Part shown: in pieces, positions 58,834-64,000 of the stretch
Layout: every line of letters starts with the position of its first letter
Numbering within the stretch: position 1 is the first letter of the stretch
Origin: an uncultured Acetatifactor sp.
GTDB taxonomy: Bacteria > Bacillota > Clostridia > Lachnospirales > Lachnospiraceae
Assembly (NCBI GenBank): GCA_910586215.1
Contig: CAJUGH010000020.1
Location: forward strand, 1-64,000
Reading direction: 5' to 3'
DNA: 64,000 nt
Notes under the pieces: model-generated
What the model was told of the DNA's origin: nothing
The model's input: only the letters and a program-made list of their open reading frames with translations
Database searches by the model: none
Made by a program: the position numbers and the translations under genes

Positions 58834-60111
58834 TCAGTGCTCCACAGGTGTGGTGGAAGACCAGTAACTCTCAATCTCAGCGGCAAATCCGGCCCTGTCG
58901 ATCTGGCCTGCCAGGTACTTCTGGAAGGAAGCGCCGCAGCGGGAGAGATGGTCATCAGGGAAGTAATTGTAGTTGTCGATCAGCCTGCCCTCATCCGCGT
59001 ATTTCTTCACGGAAACTGACAGGGGATCCAGGGCTGCGGCATCCATGTTGCTGAATGCGGGTACCAGGGCACATTCTTTCGTCAGGAAAGCATTGCCATC
59101 TGCCTCGAACACGATCCAGTTCAGGAAATCCTTAGCTGCCTGCCTCTGCTCCTCAGAAGTGTTCTCGGAGGAATCGATGAACATGTACTTGGAGCCACCG
59201 CCCACCAGCTTCTCGTTGGTGCCGTCAGAAGTGTTCTGGGGAACCGGCATCATCCCCATCTTCTCGGAGTAGTCATAGGCATTGATCACGGACCAGTCCC
59301 AGTTGCCGCCGAACATAAAGGCGATCTCGCCTTCTGCCAATTTCTGCTCTGTGACCTCGCGCTCTGCTGCAATGGGGGAGGCTGCCGCGTAGTTATACTG
59401 TTTCAAGGCATCGAAGGTATCCATCTTGGCATTCCATTTTGCATTGTTCGCCAGGTCGGCACTTCCTGCGTGCAGGGCGCTGATGTAGCCTTCCACATCC
59501 TCCTGTTCCTCATAGATCTCACACAGGTAATGGGCACCCAGGGACCAGTCTTCTTTCATGATACCAGTAGGCGTCTCCATGCCGCCTGCTGCCAGTTCTT
59601 CCAGCAGGCCCTTGAAAGCATCCAGTGTCTTGTACTCCTCCGGTTTGAACTCCCTGCCGGTGATCCCCTCAATGGCCTCTGCATTGTAGATCACGCCCCG
59701 GGCTTCGATGCAGACCGGAAAACCTACCACCTTGCCATCTACCGAAATGGCATAATCCGTGTTTTCCACCCATTTCTCACTGCTTAGGTCAGTGGCATGT
59801 TCCCCTGCCAGGGAATAGATGTCCTTGGCATCCACCATGGAAATGGTGTAGGGGTCATTGGAGGAATACTTGGTAGCCATATGGGCCGCTACCGTATCCC
59901 CGGAGTAGTAGACCTCCACGTTCACACCTGTGGCTTTGCTGTACTCCTTGGCCATCTCCTCAAACTGGCTCTGGACCTCTACCTTTGAGTTGAAGATGGT
60001 GATGGATACTCCGTCTTTCCCGGATCCCCCATTGCCACCTTCTCCACCGCAGGCCGTAAGAGACAGGCCCATGGCCGCTGCAAGTGTCAGTGCAAGTAGT
60101 TTCTTCTTCAT
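58834..60111 (-). CDS. Sugar-binding lipoprotein of the sucrose-operon ABC transporter
   Basis: The 425-residue protein has a lipoprotein signal (LSLTAC) and a Gly-rich spacer, then an extracellular solute-binding family 1 domain (ITIFNSKVEVQSQFEEMAK; AFMFGGNWDW-type segment near residue 250). It captures the sugar at the cell surface and delivers it to the permeases. GGAGG precedes the ATG. It is first after a strong, operator-controlled promoter. Sucrose is inferred from the downstream enzymes. Confidence 0.92.
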   Translation of the reverse strand: MKKKLLALTLAAAMGLSLTACGGEGGNGGSGKDGVSITIFNSKVEVQSQFEEMAKEYSKATGVNVEVYYSGDTVAAHMATKYSSNDPYTISMVDAKDIYSLAGEHATDLSSEKWVENTDYAISVDGKVVGFPVCIEARGVIYNAEAIEGITGREFKPEEYKTLDAFKGLLEELAAGGMETPTGIMKEDWSLGAHYLCEIYEEQEDVEGYISALHAGSADLANNAKWNAKMDTFDALKQYNYAAASPIAAEREVTEQKLAEGEIAFMFGGNWDWSVINAYDYSEKMGMMPVPQNTSDGTNEKLVGGGSKYMFIDSSENTSEEQRQAAKDFLNWIVFEADGNAFLTKECALVPAFSNMDAAALDPLSVSVKKYADEGRLIDNYNYFPDDHLSRCGASFQKYLAGQIDRAGFAAEIESYWSSTTPVEH

Positions 60112-60257
60112 GATACATTTCCTCCTTTATGGCGCTTCCTGCGCCTTTTCCTATTTTGAGTTTCCTTTGTTACTGGCCTTCCAACTTTCTGTCAGCAGGA
60201 AGGGTAGCCGTTTTCTCTTTTTGTTTTCCGTTCCTTGTTTCTTTCTTTCATGATCTG

Positions 60258-60296
60258 ATCATATCACCTGTTAACATACATGTCAACCGATTAACA
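60258..60296 (-). promoter_or_regulatory. Sucrose-operon promoter with LacI-type operator
   Basis: On the minus strand a consensus TTGACA (60281-60286) and TATGAT (60258-60263) are exactly 17 bases apart. The sequence TGTCAACCGATTAACA (60281-60296) overlaps the -35 and matches the palindrome TGTCAATCGGTTGACA at 61554-61569 upstream of the regulator gene, with the central CG of LacI operators. Confidence 0.8.
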
Positions 60297-60474
60297 TATT
60301 TTTCGTCATAATAGCAAAATTTAAAGGCATTTTTACAGGTTTTATACCCTGCATTTTGTCTATAATTACTATATTTCCGTTGTTTTTTATGTTCACGCAA
60401 AATGTTAACCCCTTGATATATAATTGAAACCGGCAGGAAACAGAACTGTTGCTGAAAACCCCTTCAGGGCACAC

Positions 60475-60517
60475 AAAAAGGGCCTCCTGTTCCGTTCCGA
60501 ACATAAGGCCCTTTTTT
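60475..60517 (-). terminator. Bidirectional terminator after the sucrose regulator gene
   Basis: AAAAAGGGCCT (60475-60485) and its complement (60506-60516) form an 11-base stem with T runs available on both strands, ending the LacI-type gene. Confidence 0.8.
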
Positions 60518-60533
60518 CTCTAATAAACGCGTC

Positions 60534-61511
60534 TCATGCGGTCTCCCGCGCCGTCAGGCACACGGGAAGCACCGTCCGCTTGGGAACCAGCTTTCCCGAA
60601 GCAGAGTCATGCAGCAGGTTAATGGCGATCTCAGCCATCTCCTTGATGGGCTGGTGGACAGTGGTAAGCTGCGGTGTGGTGAGGGTGGCCAGGAACACGT
60701 CATCGAACCCGATCACCTTCAGCCGCTCCGGCACTGCAATCTGAAGCTTCCGGCAGGTCTGCAGGGTCTGGGCAGCAATCACATCACTGTTGGCAAACAG
60801 CCCGTCCGTCTCCGGATATTTCTGCAGTGCATCCTCTATCAGTTCCCCGTACTTCATGCTGTTGTACTGTATCTCCTCGGTGAGCAGTTCCACAAAGGGA
60901 ACATTCTCCCGCTCACATACCTCCCGGAAGCCTTCCGTCCGCATATCCGCAGGCATGAACTGGCCGCCGATATTCCCCACATGGAGCAGGTGCCTGCACC
61001 CGCAGGCAATCAGCCGCTCTGCCGCCAGGGCACCCCCCTGTCTGTTGTCGCACTCCACTGCTGCAGTACCGTTATCCAGGAAACGTTCAATGGTCACCAC
61101 CGATATCCCGATCTCATCGAACACCTCCACCGGCACGGTACCACTGCACAGAATGATCCCAGCCACCTTGTTGCTGGTACAGATCTCTATATATTCCCGT
61201 TCCTTCTCCTGTATGCTCCTGGAGTTGCACAGCAGGATCTTATATCCCTTTTTATAAGCCTGGTTCTCCAGGTTGCTGATCATCTCCGTAAAATACGGAT
61301 GCCGGATATGGGGCACGATGACCCCTATGGTGTTGGTACTGCTCTTAGACAGGGAACGCGCCACCTCATTAGGGCGGTAATTCAGTTTCTTCATGGCCGC
61401 GTCCACCTTCTCCCTGGCCTTGTCGCTGATATAGCCCCTGTTATTCAGCACCCTGGACACGGTCCCCACCGTAAGTCCTGATTCTCTTGCAACATCTTTT
61501 AGCGTTGCCAT
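60534..61511 (-). CDS. LacI-family regulator of the sucrose operon
   Basis: The 325-residue repressor has an N-terminal LacI helix-turn-helix (LKDVARESGLTVGTVSRVLN), hinge helix and sugar-binding core. It is encoded directly upstream of the transporter genes. Matching operator palindromes are found at its own leader (61554-61569) and at the sucrose-operon promoter (60281-60296), so it should repress both and be released by sucrose, fructose or a phosphorylated derivative. It is functionally comparable to ScrR. Confidence 0.88.
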   Translation of the reverse strand: MATLKDVARESGLTVGTVSRVLNNRGYISDKAREKVDAAMKKLNYRPNEVARSLSKSSTNTIGVIVPHIRHPYFTEMISNLENQAYKKGYKILLCNSRSIQEKEREYIEICTSNKVAGIILCSGTVPVEVFDEIGISVVTIERFLDNGTAAVECDNRQGGALAAERLIACGCRHLLHVGNIGGQFMPADMRTEGFREVCERENVPFVELLTEEIQYNSMKYGELIEDALQKYPETDGLFANSDVIAAQTLQTCRKLQIAVPERLKVIGFDDVFLATLTTPQLTTVHQPIKEMAEIAINLLHDSASGKLVPKRTVLPVCLTARETA

Positions 61512-61553
61512 TCCCCTTCACTCCCTCTCTATGATTTTCTCTGGCCGGATATG

Positions 61554-61569
61554 TGTCAATCGGTTGACA
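61554..61569 (-). promoter_or_regulatory. Autoregulatory operator of the sucrose regulator gene
   Basis: TGTCAATCGGTTGACA has a TGTCAA...TTGACA dyad with the central CG, lies about 45 bases before the start codon and probably just after the -10 (TACACT near 61583-61588), so binding would block transcription of the repressor gene. Confidence 0.75.
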
Positions 61570-61637
61570 TTCCCTCTTTACCAGTGTATCACATTTCATG
61601 CCGTTCGTAAAGGGAACTTTATGCCACCAGTGAACAG

Positions 61638-62894
61638 CTACCAGCAATTTACGATCTCTTCCTTGATGATATCCACATACCTCTTGGCCTTGGGGATATC
61701 CCTGTTGATCGTATAGACATCCCTCTGGGTAATCTCCATCTTGCAGCCTTTTGCCGCCTGCAGGCTCTTCCGGATATGTGCCCGGAAAGCCTCCTCATCC
61801 AGCGCCGTTCCTGTCCCCAGGTAATTGGGGCTGGGTTTGCGGTGGTAGATTACCCTGCTGCCCCGTAGCTGTTCTCCCATGTACTCCTCGTTGCACCAGG
61901 GGGATATGGACACCTTCCGCAGGTTCTCCAGCTTTGAGATGCAGTTCTCCCATACAGGATCCACCGGCTCGCAGCACCCGTAGGAAAGCAGGCCGAAGTT
62001 CTCTGATATCTTCTTGTAACAAGGGAAAATGAATTCCTCAAACATCTCCGGCGAGATGCCCACTGTCTCCTGGGAATCCATAAATCCCCACACGTCCTTT
62101 GTGGTATAACTGCCTGGCGCCTTTCCATCTGGCAGGGTGTGATTGTAACACCAGCTCCCCTGTCCCAGGAAACCGCCTCCCGTAGTGGGGAGAATCAGCC
62201 CTTCCCTCTCCAGCAGCCTGTAATACGCTACCGTATCATCGGCGATCCGTTCCATCATCTCTTTGAACAGGTCCGGATAGTCATACAAGGAGAACATCAT
62301 GTCCTCCATACTCATCAGATGCACCAGCATCTGGGTGGGCACGGAATATAGGCAATCCCCTTCCAGACGCACTGGCAGGATATCCCCTATGATCTCTTCT
62401 ATGGCGGCCTTCCTCTCCAGGGAAGCTGCCGGATTCACCCCGAACTGTGTCTTCCCCAGCTTCTCCCAGTCCTCCTCCAGGTCCTGGATCTGGGAGACAA
62501 AATGGTGCCCCACGCTTGCGTTCCCCTCTGCATCCTTAGTCCCCTGCACCTTCACCGGAAGTCCGAACAAGGTAAAATAGCTGTCATACCCCACCCCGTA
62601 GTAGTCCGGCGTCACCCTGTCATCGTCAAACAGTTCCTGATTTAAGAAATTACAGTACAGCGTCCGCTCCATCTGTCGGGCAAACTCCCCGGTACACCGC
62701 ATCCGGTCCGGCAGAATCTCCTGTTCAAAAGTGCCCACCTCCAGATGGATCATGGGACGCTGCCCCTGCAATTCATTGTGGCGGTACCATTCTTCCCGCC
62801 GCCTCAAATTGCATTCCTGGTTGGCATAAAAAAGCTGCTTTTTCGCCAGTTCCCGCAAAATCTGTCGATCCTGTTCACTTACTTCGTATCCCAT
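61638..62894 (-). CDS. Uroporphyrinogen decarboxylase-like protein
   Basis: The 418-residue protein has the UroD/MtbA-like TIM barrel found in corrinoid-linked methyltransferases and related enzymes, rather than the canonical heme enzyme. Long members like this, with GYDSYFTLFGLPVKV, GSWCYNHTLPDG and YGCCEPVD cysteines, are widespread in anaerobes, and their substrates are unknown. GGAGG lies four bases before the ATG. It is separate from the sucrose operon. Confidence 0.75.
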   Translation of the reverse strand: MGYEVSEQDRQILRELAKKQLFYANQECNLRRREEWYRHNELQGQRPMIHLEVGTFEQEILPDRMRCTGEFARQMERTLYCNFLNQELFDDDRVTPDYYGVGYDSYFTLFGLPVKVQGTKDAEGNASVGHHFVSQIQDLEEDWEKLGKTQFGVNPAASLERKAAIEEIIGDILPVRLEGDCLYSVPTQMLVHLMSMEDMMFSLYDYPDLFKEMMERIADDTVAYYRLLEREGLILPTTGGGFLGQGSWCYNHTLPDGKAPGSYTTKDVWGFMDSQETVGISPEMFEEFIFPCYKKISENFGLLSYGCCEPVDPVWENCISKLENLRKVSISPWCNEEYMGEQLRGSRVIYHRKPSPNYLGTGTALDEEAFRAHIRKSLQAAKGCKMEITQRDVYTINRDIPKAKRYVDIIKEEIVNCW

Positions 62895-63082
62895 GTCTCC
62901 TCCTGTCTTCCTGTTACCTGCATTTTCCTGTCACCTGCTGCGCCTTTGTATGCCTTATGATTTCCCTGCACGATCTCCTGTTTCATACGGCTTCCTGCTC
63001 CCGCAGTTTCTTATTCCCGGGCCTTCCTGTTCCCAGGTTTTCGCGCAGAGGAACCGTTCTGCCATCCTTCACAGACCAGGCT

Positions 63083-63661
63083 TCATCCCTTACGGCAGAG
63101 TATGGCACCAAAATAGGTCACAGTATCCTGGCCATTGATGTAACGCATCCCTGCCGCTTCTGCCAGAAGGGATACATTCACACCATATGCCTCCAGGGAA
63201 CCGATGGCCTTCTCCGGAAAACGGCAGGGTTCTCCTGTCCGTCTGCCGCAGACCGGACATACCCGGCAGCCTCCTGCTCCCAGGTGCAGGATCTGCATCC
63301 TGTCTCCCTGGCCTAATGCCTCCTCCACTGCCGCATTTGCCCACTCCCGCAGCTTCTGGGCCAGATCATTATGCTTCTTCCCCGCATCCATCATGCCCTC
63401 GAAGTCATAGCTGTCCTCCAGTTTCTCCACGGTCTGATATACCATAGCCAGTTCATAGGTCTTCAGCTCTGCCATCAGTTCCCCAATATCCCCGATATCC
63501 GGCGGACACATATAGTTCTTCCCGTAATTCCCGCAGGAATTGGCTTCACAGAGGCTGCGGAAGGAAGCATCCACAGATATGTCAGCCACCTTCACCACCC
63601 CAGCCTTGTATGCCCCCAGGGCCAGGGCCTGCTCCTGCAATCTTCCCAGCAAATCTTTCAT
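63083..63661 (-). CDS. DUF2284 cysteine-rich metal-binding protein
   Basis: The 192-residue protein contains cysteine motifs suited to an iron-sulfur or zinc site: SCGNYGKNYMCPP near the N-terminus and GGCRVCPVCGR...EPCRFPEKA in the C-terminal half, with a CGxxxxxxxC spread typical of DUF2284. Function unknown; a redox or corrinoid link is suggested by the adjacent UroD-like gene on the same strand. AGGAG lies five bases before the ATG. Confidence 0.8.
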   Translation of the reverse strand: MKDLLGRLQEQALALGAYKAGVVKVADISVDASFRSLCEANSCGNYGKNYMCPPDIGDIGELMAELKTYELAMVYQTVEKLEDSYDFEGMMDAGKKHNDLAQKLREWANAAVEEALGQGDRMQILHLGAGGCRVCPVCGRRTGEPCRFPEKAIGSLEAYGVNVSLLAEAAGMRYINGQDTVTYFGAILCRKG

Positions 63662-63682
63662 GGCATCTCCTAACTAAGCGGG

Positions 63683-63711
63683 CAGCCGCCAGATATATTT
63701 CCCGGCGGCTG
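63683..63711 (-). other. Hairpin between the DUF2284 and kinase genes
   Basis: CAGCCGCC (63683-63690) and GGCGGCTG (63704-63711) form a perfect eight-base stem around 13 bases. No T tract follows, so termination is uncertain. Confidence 0.4.
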
Positions 63712-63766
63712 TCTCCTCCTATATGGTTTCTTCCTGTGTGGCCTTCTTCTTTAAATCACATTTATA

Positions 63767-64000
63767 TCACAGATCCTGGTATTTTTCCACTATCCGTTGC
63801 ATTTGTGCCCACTTTTTTTCCATATCTGCCACCAGCTTGAACTGTGTCCTGCAGCGATCCAGGTTGTGCCCTTCCCGGCTTATCTTGAAGTATACATCCC
63901 CCTCCAGGTAGTCTGTCAGGAAACGCATGCCACACTCAAAAGTCATGGTCTTGGCTCCCAGGGGCAGGGCCTTGCACTCGGCCTGGGTCAGCCTGCCCTC
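63767..64000 (-). CDS. C-terminal end of an N-acetylhexosamine-1-kinase-like phosphotransferase (partial)
   Basis: Only the last 77 codons are inside the window; the gene continues beyond 64000. The segment LPLGAKTMTFECGMRFLTDY, then EGDVYFK and NLDRCRTQFKLVADM matches the C-terminus of NahK-type aminoglycoside-phosphotransferase-fold kinases, which phosphorylate GlcNAc or GalNAc at C1 in the lacto-N-biose/mucin sugar pathway. The stop codon is TGA at 63767-63769. Substrate cannot be confirmed without the N-terminal part. Confidence 0.7.
   Translation of the reverse strand, partial: EGRLTQAECKALPLGAKTMTFECGMRFLTDYLEGDVYFKISREGHNLDRCRTQFKLVADMEKKWAQMQRIVEKYQDL

Overview
The window looks like a chromosomal stretch from a Lachnospiraceae-type clostridium (Firmicutes). 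This rests on GGAGG-type ribosome binding sites throughout, occasional GTG and TTG starts, a T-box leader on a methionyl-tRNA synthetase, a split two-gene transketolase, CdaR/PucR and LacI regulators, a shared MsmX/UgpC ATPase, and a moderately GC-rich coding background. No integrase, transposase, phage block or CRISPR array was seen. Three loci are strikingly AT-rich against this background and look horizontally acquired: 1432-3202, 16628-18400 and 43844-44698.

Layout. 310-1302 is a D-lactate dehydrogenase. 1432-3129 is an AT-rich three-gene operon headed by a synthetase-only RelA/SpoT protein whose promoter is overlapped by an inverted repeat. 3404-5250 holds RhaM and a MATE exporter. 5600-10576 is a 1658-residue DUF4062-NACHT-TPR STAND ATPase. 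10585-15638 is an alpha-glucan module (malQ, glgP, LacI regulator, with a palindromic operator inside the glgP promoter). 15947-21135 carries tadA, an AT-rich AvcD-like anti-phage deaminase with a small overlapping partner gene, tRNA-Ala(GGC), a Smr-less MutS2 homologue and a GNAT enzyme. 21136-22160 is largely non-coding: a repeat copy, a short minus-strand transcription unit and the SRP RNA. 22160-29564 holds a radical SAM enzyme, a CdaR regulator, the MsmX-type ATPase, YesL and lipase/GNAT genes. 29696-32343 is metG with its T-box. 32340-36507 has a methyltransferase, rpe and an amidase. 37041-41364 is a pentose operon (FGGY kinase, araD, split transketolase), followed by a nuclease pseudogene scrap. 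41890-52102 is mixed: a DUF885 peptidase, DUF3825, surface and pilin-like genes, an exonuclease and a GH5-CBM glucanase. 52185-61511 is a sucrose operon (LacI, binding protein, two permeases, amylosucrase, GH32, fructokinase). The end has a UroD-like protein, a DUF2284 protein and the 3' end of a nahK-like kinase.

How it fits together. The sucrose transporter has no ATPase of its own and probably uses the MsmX/UgpC ATPase at 25871-26983. The amylosucrase could build alpha-glucan that GlgP and MalQ later mobilise. The pentose kinase, epimerases and transketolase feed xylulose-5-phosphate into the pentose phosphate pathway. Two or three unrelated loci (RelA-like operon, AvcD-like deaminase, STAND ATPase) are plausible anti-phage systems. 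Intergenic regions carry several recurrent hairpin families, among them a three-copy hairpin placed directly against the ribosome binding sites of cdaR, rpe and the sucrose permease gene.
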